Source of the DNA: Saprospiraceae bacterium
GTDB lineage: Bacteria; Bacteroidota; Bacteroidia; Chitinophagales; Saprospiraceae
Assembly: GCA_013002995.1 (NCBI GenBank)
Contig: JABDLO010000048.1
Span: 1 to 45,860, forward strand
Direction: 5' to 3'
DNA: 45,860 nucleotides
Below are positions 25,905 to 34,677 of this stretch, piece by piece. The notes beneath the pieces are model-generated. The model saw only the letters and a list, made by a program, of their open reading frames with translations, did not search any database and was not told where the DNA came from. Position 1 is the first letter of the stretch. Every line of letters starts with the position of its first letter. The position numbers were made by a program, and so were the translations under genes.

Positions 25905-28900
25905 AGATTTTGACCGTATCGTTGTTACGCGTTACAATGATATATTCCTTATTTCTGATCGTAATGGTGTCAATATCTCTTATTTCTCCTTCAACAGTGA
26001 AACCACTCTGAGCATTAGGCAAGTATTCAAAATTACCATCGCCTTTACCGAGAAGTGTTATACCTCTGCTGGAATCGTATCTTCCTATTTCAGGTTTTAC
26101 TCTAAATAAATTTCCTCCAGCTAGTATATCAAGGTTTCCATCCCCATTAATATCTTGTATGTGGAGAGCATAAACCGGAGCGTACTGAATTTCTACTGGT
26201 AATTCTTTTCTGATGTATGTCCCGCCATCATTAAGATAAAGGCTGGTCCTCAGTTCCCTGGCAAAGAGGGTAATCATATTCTTTCTTTCTTCAGGAGTAA
26301 AAATGTCTTCAATGGTCTGATTGGCGTACTCTTTATAACTTAAGTATCTCTTTTTTATATGTGGTAGTTGTCGTATCAGATCGTGCCTGAGGGCTAAGGG
26401 GTAAGATCGATCACCTTCATACACACATAAAATCTGCTCAATGCTTCCATTAAGGTCAAAATCATTAACGTGCATACATACTGGACGATCTATCGTCGAT
26501 TTAAACCTGGAGTTGGTACCATGGTTACCGGCAATAATATCTAGATCTCCATCTTTATCAATATCTACCACTTCCACAGTATTCCACCATCCTTCTGAAT
26601 TTTCAAAACCCATATCTTCAGTAATGTCAACCAAAGAATCTCTGATATTCTTGAATATTTTAATGGGCATATACTCGCCGACAACAACCAGATCATTGAC
26701 TCCGTCGCTATCAATATCCGCCCATGTTGCATCTCTAATCATTCCAATTGCCTTAAGGCCAGATGCTTTCTGAGAAGTGACATCAGTGAAATTACCATTT
26801 CCTGAATTCTCAAGTAAATAACCATCAGCAGGAACACCATATGATTGTGATTTCATCCGCTCCCCCACAAATAAGTCCAGGTCTCCATCTCCATCAAAGT
26901 CATCAACAGCAACTGCTGAAGTATTGATATAGGTGCCGGGTAGAACTGAATTGGTCTTCCTTGCAAACTGACCTTTACCTTCATTGATGTACATCTTATC
27001 TCTTAATCCTGATGACTGTCCTGAAAATTCCATACTGCCCGCCGTGGCATAAATATCAAAATCACCATCCCCATCAAAATCACCAGAAGAAAGATGAAGG
27101 TTTTCATTTTCTGCGTCATCCTCGAAAAATGATGTCTGACTAAGATTGAATTGTCCTTGTCTGTCCTGTAACAAAAGGGCAGGGCTCTGGCCGCTGGCAC
27201 CACCCACAAAAATGTCCTCTCTTCCATCACTATTAAAATCTTCAGTAAGCAGAAGTGGTCCTTCTGTTGATCTCATCAGATACAACAGTCTGTCTCTGTC
27301 AAAGTCAACATAAGGCTTTTCTTCATGCTTAAATGGAATGCTAAAGTTTGATGATACATCGCTGAGTATTCCTTGAAGATCTATTTCAGAAACCGTAAAC
27401 TTTAAACCATTTCCGGGTTGAGATAGATAATGTCTTTTATTCACCTCAGGATTAAGAATGGTCTGTAATTGATCATCAGGCCAGGATATAATAACGGAGT
27501 CTACCTGAACACCTATTCCTACACCAAAATGTATGAGATAATCCATAGATGATTGAAAGCCTTTCATCGGCATATAATCCTGGTATTGTAATCCAGCTGT
27601 TGTATACAGGTAAACCTTAGAACCAATTGCTCTTGTATTGCCCCCTTTTCCTTCCAGCGAAAATTGAATAAAATTATTTTCAGTGCCATTATTGCGATAG
27701 AAGAATAGTGGCATATTGACATTATTCACTATTAAATCAAGATCACCATCATTGTCGAGGTCTCCATAGGCTGCACCATTAGAATGGCTGGGTGTATTCA
27801 AGCCCCATTCCTCAGCTGTATTTCTAAACCCAGAAGCACCCTGGTTATGAAATGCATAATTGCTTATGCGTTCTGATGGTATGACTTCAATTAACTTTTC
27901 ATAGTCAACCTTATTCCCCTCAACCATTGACTTCATCACTTCTTCATTGGAAATATAGTTGAGAAAGTCCTGGTCTGTAAGGTCTTGATAAATCCCATTG
28001 GTAACATACAAGTCTTTCAAGCCATCGTTGTCATAATCTGAAATGAGTGCTCCCCAACTCCAATCTGTTGCATGCACATCTGCATACCTGCCTAATTCCG
28101 TAAAGGAACCATCACCATTATTGACGTGCAACATATTCCTTGTAAACTGATGATAGTAATCATTCTTAAGGCTATACTGATACTTGTCCCAATCTTCAAA
28201 AGTCGTCTTGGTTTTCAATCGTCGATCTTCTCCGGGCAACATCTCAGTTACGAAAATATCAGGCTTTGCATCATTATTGATATCAGCCATATCAGCACCC
28301 ATTGAAGCCACCGAAATAGAACTTAAATACGATTCCATATCTTCACTGAAGGTGCCATCTCCATTGTTGATATAGATGTAGTCCTTCTCAAAGAAATCAT
28401 TGCTTACATAAATATCCGGCCATGAATCCATATTGATATCTCCTACAGTTACCCCTAGTCCAAATCCTATTACCGATCCATAAATTCCTGCTTGTTCAGA
28501 AACATCGGTAAAATTACTTCCATCATTCCGGTAAAGTTTATCTCCTCCCTCCTTGTCTCTTACTCCTCTTTGATTTCTTCTGAGATTAAAAGACCCAATC
28601 GCTTGATACGAGTTATTTAAAAGATACAAATCCAGATCACCATCTTTATCATAATCGAAGAATACAGCATGTGTAGAATAACCCTGGTCATCAATACCAT
28701 ACTGAGCTGCAGCCTCTTTAAATGTGCCATCCCCGTTATTAATAAACAACTCATTTTGTTTTTCCTCACCACCGGGATCACCGGAATTACATACATATAT
28801 ATCCAGGTAATTATCCCCATTAATGTCAACAAAAGTAACTCCAGTAGACCAAGTCCTTGTTCCTGGCACTCCTGCCTCGTCAGTAATGTCTTCAAATCTT

Positions 28901-29184
28901 AAGTTCCCCTTATTGAGGTATAATTTATTGGGGCCCATATTGGCAGTAAGGTAAACATCAGGAAGTGAGTCATTATTGATATCTCCTATGGCTACTCCTC
29001 CCCCATTATAAAAATTACGATAGGTATAAATATTAAAATCCCTGTCGAAAGTGAGGTCATTACTGAATTTTATCCCTGTCTTTCCAGAGTCCATCAGAGT
29101 GAATAATTGTTCAGCATCGGAATTGTCACTGCTACATCCTACGATAATCAATAATATAGAAAGGTAAAGGATTTTTTTATACAT
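25879..29184 (-). CDS. FG-GAP/VCBS repeat and ASPIC/UnbV surface lipoprotein (second paralog)
   Basis: The 1101-residue lipoprotein (lipobox IVGC, Cys17, then SSDNSDAE) repeats the architecture of its neighbours: an N-terminal calcium-loop propeller (DINNDSLPD, DINGDNYLD, DYDKDGDLD, DINMDSWPD, DYDNDGLKD, DLDNDGDLD), an ASPIC/UnbV segment (about 515-590) and a C-terminal propeller (DFNSDGRED, DFDGDGDFD, DFDGDGDLD, DIDKDGDLD). It shares a 26-bp identical DNA block with the first paralog (28049-28074 against 31850-31875), consistent with tandem duplication. Its first base coincides with the last base of the small lipoprotein gene and its end overlaps the third paralog by 26 bp. It is probably a surface binding protein; the ligand is unknown. 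Confidence 0.9.
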   Translation of the reverse strand: MYKKILYLSILLIIVGCSSDNSDAEQLFTLMDSGKTGIKFSNDLTFDRDFNIYTYRNFYNGGGVAIGDINNDSLPDVYLTANMGPNKLYLNKGNLRFEDITDEAGVPGTRTWSTGVTFVDINGDNYLDIYVCNSGDPGGEEKQNELFINNGDGTFKEAAAQYGIDDQGYSTHAVFFDYDKDGDLDLYLLNNSYQAIGSFNLRRNQRGVRDKEGGDKLYRNDGSNFTDVSEQAGIYGSVIGFGLGVTVGDINMDSWPDIYVSNDFFEKDYIYINNGDGTFSEDMESYLSSISVASMGADMADINNDAKPDIFVTEMLPGEDRRLKTKTTFEDWDKYQYSLKNDYYHQFTRNMLHVNNGDGSFTELGRYADVHATDWSWGALISDYDNDGLKDLYVTNGIYQDLTDQDFLNYISNEEVMKSMVEGNKVDYEKLIEVIPSERISNYAFHNQGASGFRNTAEEWGLNTPSHSNGAAYGDLDNDGDLDLIVNNVNMPLFFYRNNGTENNFIQFSLEGKGGNTRAIGSKVYLYTTAGLQYQDYMPMKGFQSSMDYLIHFGVGIGVQVDSVIISWPDDQLQTILNPEVNKRHYLSQPGNGLKFTVSEIDLQGILSDVSSNFSIPFKHEEKPYVDFDRDRLLYLMRSTEGPLLLTEDFNSDGREDIFVGGASGQSPALLLQDRQGQFNLSQTSFFEDDAENENLHLSSGDFDGDGDFDIYATAGSMEFSGQSSGLRDKMYINEGKGQFARKTNSVLPGTYINTSAVAVDDFDGDGDLDLFVGERMKSQSYGVPADGYLLENSGNGNFTDVTSQKASGLKAIGMIRDATWADIDSDGVNDLVVVGEYMPIKIFKNIRDSLVDITEDMGFENSEGWWNTVEVVDIDKDGDLDIIAGNHGTNSRFKSTIDRPVCMHVNDFDLNGSIEQILCVYEGDRSYPLALRHDLIRQLPHIKKRYLSYKEYANQTIEDIFTPEERKNMITLFARELRTSLYLNDGGTYIRKELPVEIQYAPVYALHIQDINGDGNLDILAGGNLFRVKPEIGRYDSSRGITLLGKGDGNFEYLPNAQSGFTVEGEIRDIDTITIRNKEYIIVTRNNDTVKIFETGQIES

Positions 29185-29720
29185 CAGTTGCTGTACTTTT
29201 CATTTTTGATGTTGACTTTTACATACTGGTCATCCACCTTTTGAATGGCTATGGATCTCGGGCCGTCGATCTTTAAAAATCGTTGGTTACCTAATTTATC
29301 CTGGCTTTCTTTAAATCCAGGCCCAAACCATGTTTCCATCAATTCCTTTACATCGATGATAAGAGAATCTGCCCATAAATATTTATTCCATGGAGCCCAT
29401 TGAGAATAATGAAACTTCATAGGAACTTCCGAAATCAAGCTGTCAGTAAACTTAGGGTAATAATACATGAATCCATCGTAATTCAATTCGTCTCCTCTCG
29501 TCTTATAGGCCACTGAGTATTCATTCCCTCCGTTAACAATGATTTTTCTGGCATTATATGCAAATGATGTATCAAAAAAAGCTTGCCTGGTCATTCCAAA
29601 CTTTAGACCAAGAAACAGGTCGTCCATGCTTTCATCATATGAATTGTTCGTTCCGCTTGGATCACAAGCCACCAATCCTAAAAATAAAATCATTGAAGTA
29701 ACCCAAATTTTAATTTTCAT
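29184..29720 (-). CDS. Small lipoprotein of unknown function within the VCBS operon
   Basis: The 178-residue protein has a lipoprotein signal (GLVAC, Cys19) followed by a soluble domain rich in aromatic residues (YYYPKF, HYSQWAPWNKYLW, ETWFGPGF). No family is recognised. It overlaps the upstream VCBS gene by 11 bp and touches the downstream one by 1 bp, so it is made together with them and is probably part of the same complex. The wedged position between two large paralogs suggests a structural or assembly partner. It has no visible catalytic motif. Confidence 0.82.
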   Translation of the reverse strand: MKIKIWVTSMILFLGLVACDPSGTNNSYDESMDDLFLGLKFGMTRQAFFDTSFAYNARKIIVNGGNEYSVAYKTRGDELNYDGFMYYYPKFTDSLISEVPMKFHYSQWAPWNKYLWADSLIIDVKELMETWFGPGFKESQDKLGNQRFLKIDGPRSIAIQKVDDQYVKVNIKNEKYSN

Positions 29721-32700
29721 ATCGATTGATTTTATAAATACTTGCTGTATCAGAGTTCTTTAAAAATAATATGTGCTCAATTCCGGAAATCGAAACTGAA
29801 ATAATATCGCGTATTTCTCCTTCCTCGTATAGACCGGATTCTGAAGGACTCAAATACTTAAATTTCATATTGCCTTCATTTAAGAAGACCATTCCTTTAG
29901 AAGCTGCATTAATCCCAATTTCTGGTTTGGCTTTGTATTGATTTCCTCCCAGAATAATGTCTTCTAATCCATCGCCATTCAAGTCTTTCACAAGAATGGA
30001 ATACTGGATCGTAAATTGAGCTTGCAAAGGTAAGGGTCTTGGGATAAAATTGCCATTGTTGTTTTCAAAAATCATGGTCTCCATCTTATTGGTTTCAAGA
30101 ACGATAGAGGAAGTCAATTGCTCTGATGTAAAAAGATCAGAAATAGAGGCTTCAGCATATGATTCATATTTAAGGAATTTCTTTTTCAAGTATGGCATCT
30201 GACTTACCATTGGGTCACGAGTGTGGAATGGTACATCTTTCCCATTTGCTGAAAGGCATAATACTTGCTCAATAGATCCATTTCTATCAAAATCATTGGT
30301 ATACAATTTTAAGGACTTATTTTCTTTCAGTCTGAACATATTATTGGTACCCATATTGGCTGCAATCAGATCAAGATCACCATCTTTATCAAGGTCACTC
30401 AATGAAACATCATTCCACATACCTAAATAATGCTCTATACCTTCCAGCCTTGATGTATCGAAAACCCCATCATTGTAATCTATCTTCATTATGGGCATAT
30501 AATGACCACTCATTATAACTTCATTCTGACCATCTCCATCAATGTCTCCGCTTGTTGAGCATTGAATCAATCCCACATCAGAAATCACTTTGTCAGATTT
30601 TCCTATAATTTTACCATCAGATACGCCAAATATGTTGATGTCGGAAGGAATACCGTATTTCAAGGGTTCCTGGCTATTACCTGTGATAATATTAATTATA
30701 CCAGTTGGATCGGTAATTATAGAAGCTGTGGCAGTAGCATGGTAAGGTGCGTTAAAATCAGAATAAAGATTCAGCGTTCCCTTATCGTTGATTAAGATAC
30801 GATCCTTTAAAGCCGAAGAACTGGCAGGGACTTCATTCCCTCCATGAGTCATATATAGATCGGAATCGCCATCATTGTCTATATCTAAGGATACTATCGA
30901 GGTAGTTTCAGCATCTAAAGTAATCCCTAGAGCTTCATTTTCTACTTTTGTAAATCTTCCTTCCTTATTCTGGAGATATATGCTTGTAAGTGAACCTTTA
31001 GACCCTCCTATTACAATATCATCCCTTCCATCATTATTGACGTCTATCACCGCACCTTTAGGGCCAAGATTAGACCTCATGAAATAGGCGAGCTTTTCCC
31101 TATCGAAATCTGAAAAATCTATTTCCCTGTGAATATGATCTAAAACACCTTCAATTTTCTGGAGTAGAAAATGATCATCTTTAGACTCAAGCAATAGGGT
31201 CTCATCTTCACTATAAACCACTTCCAATGTTTGTTGTGATGGAATACCAGAATTGATAATTTGCCTCGACCCATCAGGCCAGATGATTTCAATAGAATCA
31301 ATCGTTTCACCCTTATTGTAACCAATATTGATGCGATCATCTACTGTAGATTGAAACCCACGCATTGGATTGACTTCATAATACTGGGTCTTTCCTCCGA
31401 TGTGTGCTTTTACTTTAGCACCAATGCTTCGGCTATTATATTTTATACCTTGAAGTGACAACTTCAGATATGATTGTGTCGAATCGGTATTATTTCTGTA
31501 AATCATTGAAAGCATATTGACATTATTGATCACCAGGTCAAGATCCCCATCATTGTCAAGATCACCATATGCTGAACCATTACTGAATGTTGGTTCTCCA
31601 AGACCTGCAGAATCTGCCTTATTAATCAATTCCAAGTCACCTTCATTCATGAAAAGATAATTAGGCAATGGTGTAGATGGAATTGCATCAAACATCTTTA
31701 CCAGTACCTGCCCTTCCTCTTTGATCATGTTCCTGACATTTTCAGTACTGAAATAAAAGTTGACATAGTCCTGATCAAGTAGGTCTTTCCCTATACCATT
31801 AGCAATAAATATATCTTTCAGTCCATCGTTGTCAAAATCAGCAATCAATGCTCCCCAACTCCAATCTGTTGCATGTGTACCTGTAAGTCTGCCTATTTCA
31901 GAAAATCTTACCTGATCCTTAAAGGGCCCATCATTTAACTGTAAGACATTCCTGGCAAACTGGCGGTGGTAACCTTGAGATACGTTTCTGGAATATTTAT
32001 CCCAACTTTCAAAAACAGCCTTAGTCTTCACTCGCTTTAACTCATTTGGAAGCATTTCTGTAACAAAAACCTCAGGATAACCATCGTTGTTAATATCTCC
32101 AATATCTGCTCCCATTGACCCCATGCTGATCTCTGCCATAGAACTATCAATCACTTCTCTGAATGTACCATTCTGAGCATTGATGTACAGATAATCTTTC
32201 TCAAAGAAATCATTGCTAACGTAGATATCAGGCCAGTCATCATCATTAAGGTCTCCTATACTCACCCCTAGTCCAAATCCAATAGAACTTCCATAGATAC
32301 CTGCTTCTTCACTGACATCAACATATTGTGGAGTGGAATTGACGATTGTATCAGATCCTGAAATTTCTATGAGTCGATTATTAAAGAGTTTATTTCCTCC
32401 TTCAGAATCTCTTATTTCTCTTTGATTCCTGATTAAATCGTATCCTCCTACAGATCTCAAACTATTATTCAAAAGGTAACAATCAAGGTCTCCGTCTCTG
32501 TCATAATCAAAAAAAACTGCATGTGTAGAGAGCCCCTTCTCATCCAATCCATATGTAGATGATGATTCTCTAAAGGTGAGGTCACCATTATTAATGAACA
32601 GTTCATTGTGCCTAACGCCTTTATCATCAGGACTTCCGGATTTGCATACATATATATCCAACCATCCATCACCATTTACATCGGCCATTGCAACACCTGA

Positions 32701-33030
32701 AGACCAAACACCGGGACAGGCAACACCAGCTTGTTGGGTTATGTCCTTAAACTTAAAATTACCCTGGTTTAAATACAGCTTATTTTCAACCTGATTGCCG
32801 CAGAAGTAGATATCAAGCAATCCATCATTATTGATATCTCCAAGACCTACTCCGCCGCCATTATAAAAGTTTTTAAATAAATAAGGATTAAAACTTTCTG
32901 AATAAGTTAGGTCATTGCTGAATTCTACTCCTGTATCATCAGTTAAGGAAAATAATGTGTTGACCTTCTCTGTAGGATTACATGAAAGTAAAACAAAGAC
33001 AATAGATATGAAGATATAACAGCGATTCAT
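29710..33030 (-). CDS. FG-GAP/VCBS repeat and ASPIC/UnbV surface lipoprotein (first paralog)
   Basis: The start is placed at 33030 (MNRCYIF), because the longer frame to 33057 would begin inside a terminator hairpin and put nine residues before the signal peptide. The 1106-residue product has lipobox LLSC (Cys17) then NPTEK. An N-terminal propeller with calcium loops (DINNDGLLD, DVNGDGWLD, DYDRDGDLD, DLNDDDWPD, DINNDGYPE, DFDNDGLKD, DLDNDGDLD) is followed by ASPIC/UnbV (about 525-605) and a second propeller (DVNNDGRDD, DIDNDGDSD, DIDGDGQNE, DLDKDGDLD). It is the first gene after susD, with a stem-loop and U-tract between them. It probably forms a surface assembly with SusCD, in the place where SusE/F or SGBP proteins usually sit. 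Confidence 0.9.
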   Translation of the reverse strand: MNRCYIFISIVFVLLSCNPTEKVNTLFSLTDDTGVEFSNDLTYSESFNPYLFKNFYNGGGVGLGDINNDGLLDIYFCGNQVENKLYLNQGNFKFKDITQQAGVACPGVWSSGVAMADVNGDGWLDIYVCKSGSPDDKGVRHNELFINNGDLTFRESSSTYGLDEKGLSTHAVFFDYDRDGDLDCYLLNNSLRSVGGYDLIRNQREIRDSEGGNKLFNNRLIEISGSDTIVNSTPQYVDVSEEAGIYGSSIGFGLGVSIGDLNDDDWPDIYVSNDFFEKDYLYINAQNGTFREVIDSSMAEISMGSMGADIGDINNDGYPEVFVTEMLPNELKRVKTKAVFESWDKYSRNVSQGYHRQFARNVLQLNDGPFKDQVRFSEIGRLTGTHATDWSWGALIADFDNDGLKDIFIANGIGKDLLDQDYVNFYFSTENVRNMIKEEGQVLVKMFDAIPSTPLPNYLFMNEGDLELINKADSAGLGEPTFSNGSAYGDLDNDGDLDLVINNVNMLSMIYRNNTDSTQSYLKLSLQGIKYNSRSIGAKVKAHIGGKTQYYEVNPMRGFQSTVDDRINIGYNKGETIDSIEIIWPDGSRQIINSGIPSQQTLEVVYSEDETLLLESKDDHFLLQKIEGVLDHIHREIDFSDFDREKLAYFMRSNLGPKGAVIDVNNDGRDDIVIGGSKGSLTSIYLQNKEGRFTKVENEALGITLDAETTSIVSLDIDNDGDSDLYMTHGGNEVPASSSALKDRILINDKGTLNLYSDFNAPYHATATASIITDPTGIINIITGNSQEPLKYGIPSDINIFGVSDGKIIGKSDKVISDVGLIQCSTSGDIDGDGQNEVIMSGHYMPIMKIDYNDGVFDTSRLEGIEHYLGMWNDVSLSDLDKDGDLDLIAANMGTNNMFRLKENKSLKLYTNDFDRNGSIEQVLCLSANGKDVPFHTRDPMVSQMPYLKKKFLKYESYAEASISDLFTSEQLTSSIVLETNKMETMIFENNNGNFIPRPLPLQAQFTIQYSILVKDLNGDGLEDIILGGNQYKAKPEIGINAASKGMVFLNEGNMKFKYLSPSESGLYEEGEIRDIISVSISGIEHILFLKNSDTASIYKINRYEN

Positions 33031-33049
33031 AAGGGGTATAAAAGTAAAA

Positions 33050-33078
33050 AAGGTCATCCTATTAACCAGGATGACCTT
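33050..33078 (-). terminator. Intrinsic terminator or attenuator between susD and the VCBS genes
   Basis: AAGGTCATCCT (33050-33060) and AGGATGACCTT (33068-33078) form a perfect 11-bp stem with a 7-nt loop. On the minus strand a T-rich run (TTTTTTAC) follows at once, giving the layout of a Rho-independent terminator. It lies 22 bp after the susD stop and 19 bp before the VCBS start, so partial read-through would set susCD above the VCBS genes. Confidence 0.8.
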
Positions 33079-33093
33079 CCATTTATCACTATA

Positions 33094-33111
33094 CAGGTTA
33101 TTAATAACCTG
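33094..33111. repeat. Perfect 18-bp palindrome over the susD stop codon
   Basis: CAGGTTATTAATAACCTG (33094-33111) equals its own reverse complement and contains the susD stop codon (33101-33103 on the minus strand). It stacks directly before the terminator hairpin at 33050-33078. It could protect the susCD mRNA 3' end or add to termination. Confidence 0.7.
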
Positions 33112-34651
33112 GATTCTGCTGTAGATTTGGATTTACCGCAATCTGGTTAGCAGGTATTGGCATCAACTTTTTAAAGTCTTCTGATGCTCCTTTTTCCCAC
33201 CATGGGTTACCCCATGCATCAAATCTGATAAGATCTGTTCTTCTCTTCGCTTCAAATGCCAATTCACGTCCTCTTTCAGCTAAGAAGTTTTCAGAAGTCA
33301 ATTCAGTAAATGGAGCAACACCTGCTCTTTCTCTGATCATATTGACCAATTCAAGAGCTTCTGCATCTCCAGAGTTTTGTCTCCATAAAGCTTCAGCTTT
33401 ATTTAACAAGACTTCGCCATATCTGTAAAGTACAAAATCATTACTCATGTTGGAAGTTCCTCCATTTTCATATTCGTACTTAGCCATTCTTGTACCTCCA
33501 TCTCTCCATGCTCCAGGAGCAAGTTCATTGATTTCAGCACTGAAAACCACAGCTCTACCATCTCCTTCAAATTCATTATCAGGATACCAGGTATCAGCGC
33601 CATCAATTAGGATATTACCTGCTTGATCATATTGTGGTCCTTCTAACAATACTCCATAACCTCTGGATCCTCCAGTAATTCTTATATCATCGCTTTCATA
33701 AGAATTGTAAAAATCAGCAAGGGATGTGTAACCATTCCAGGGCTGATCTGTTAAACCAAAAGTTTTCTGACTTTCATAATGGAGTGTCATCTGAGAGAGA
33801 TTATATCCACCAGCATTTACCTGATCGTATGGTATTACCCAAATGTTCTCATTAGAACCACCATTCTCTATAGAGAAATTAGCAAAGTAATTTGCCTCTA
33901 AAGAATATTCACCCGAGTTGATGATTTCATTAGTAGCAGCTACAGCTTGAGCATATTTAGGCGTTCCTATGTAAGATTCAGCATTTAAAAATAGATCAGC
34001 TAACATAGCCTGACCAACATAGAAGTTAACCCGAGCGTAAGTAGATGATCCAACATCAGTAGATAATAAAGGTACTTGCTCAGTTAATTCTTTTTCAACA
34101 AACGCATAAACGGTTGCTCTGCTCTCTGTTGCCGGAAGGAATCCTTCTGGAACATCAAAAGTCTCAATTATTGGAACATTTCCAAATATATCCAATAACC
34201 TTAAGTAGTACCATGCTCTTAACACCTTCAATTCTGCTATGAAAGCGGCAGAGTTAGGGTTGTCTACACCTTCAAATGTTGCTATCAATCTATTACAGGT
34301 ATTGATACCTCCATAACAGAATGTCCATACATTGTTCATTACACCTTCTCCGTCGAAGAATTCATGTCTGTGGGTTCTTAACCACTGACCACCATCTTCC
34401 CAGTCTGGTCCCTTATGGGGAATCGCTGCTTCATCAGATGAAACTTCCTGGAGAGAAAATAAGTTACCATGGTTGCCTACTCCATATAAATTGGTGTAAG
34501 CTGAACCCAAGGCAGATATAAATGCGTCATCATTCTGGAAATAAGTTTCCTCTGTAATCACATCTCGAAATTCAGGCTCGAGATCTGAACAAGATGAAAA
34601 ACTTAATACCCCAATGAGTGCAGCAAAAAGTATTTTATTTAAATTTTTCAT
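33101..34651 (-). CDS. susD: SusD/RagB-family nutrient-binding outer-membrane lipoprotein
   Basis: The 516-residue lipoprotein (lipobox SFSSC, Cys21, then SDLEPEF) shows the SusD fold: the N-terminal TPR-like region with ITEETYFQNDDAFISALGSAYTNLY, the middle block LKVLRAWYYLRLLDIFGNVPII and the C-terminal RGRELAFEAKRRTDLIRF ending in the family's NPNLQQNPGY. SusD binds the ligand on the surface and closes the SusC barrel like a lid. It lies 26 bp after susC. The ligand is not necessarily starch; no glycoside hydrolase is in this operon, and the partner genes (VCBS proteins and a haloperoxidase) point away from an ordinary polysaccharide locus. Confidence 0.96.
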   Translation of the reverse strand: MKNLNKILFAALIGVLSFSSCSDLEPEFRDVITEETYFQNDDAFISALGSAYTNLYGVGNHGNLFSLQEVSSDEAAIPHKGPDWEDGGQWLRTHRHEFFDGEGVMNNVWTFCYGGINTCNRLIATFEGVDNPNSAAFIAELKVLRAWYYLRLLDIFGNVPIIETFDVPEGFLPATESRATVYAFVEKELTEQVPLLSTDVGSSTYARVNFYVGQAMLADLFLNAESYIGTPKYAQAVAATNEIINSGEYSLEANYFANFSIENGGSNENIWVIPYDQVNAGGYNLSQMTLHYESQKTFGLTDQPWNGYTSLADFYNSYESDDIRITGGSRGYGVLLEGPQYDQAGNILIDGADTWYPDNEFEGDGRAVVFSAEINELAPGAWRDGGTRMAKYEYENGGTSNMSNDFVLYRYGEVLLNKAEALWRQNSGDAEALELVNMIRERAGVAPFTELTSENFLAERGRELAFEAKRRTDLIRFDAWGNPWWEKGASEDFKKLMPIPANQIAVNPNLQQNPGY

Positions 34652-34677
34652 TTTAATAATTAGGTTTAGAGATTTAT

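Noticed and set aside
33031-33057. Longer start of the first VCBS lipoprotein
   Set aside because: It would begin inside the terminator hairpin and displace the lipoprotein signal. The downstream MNRCYIF start gives a normal signal peptide.
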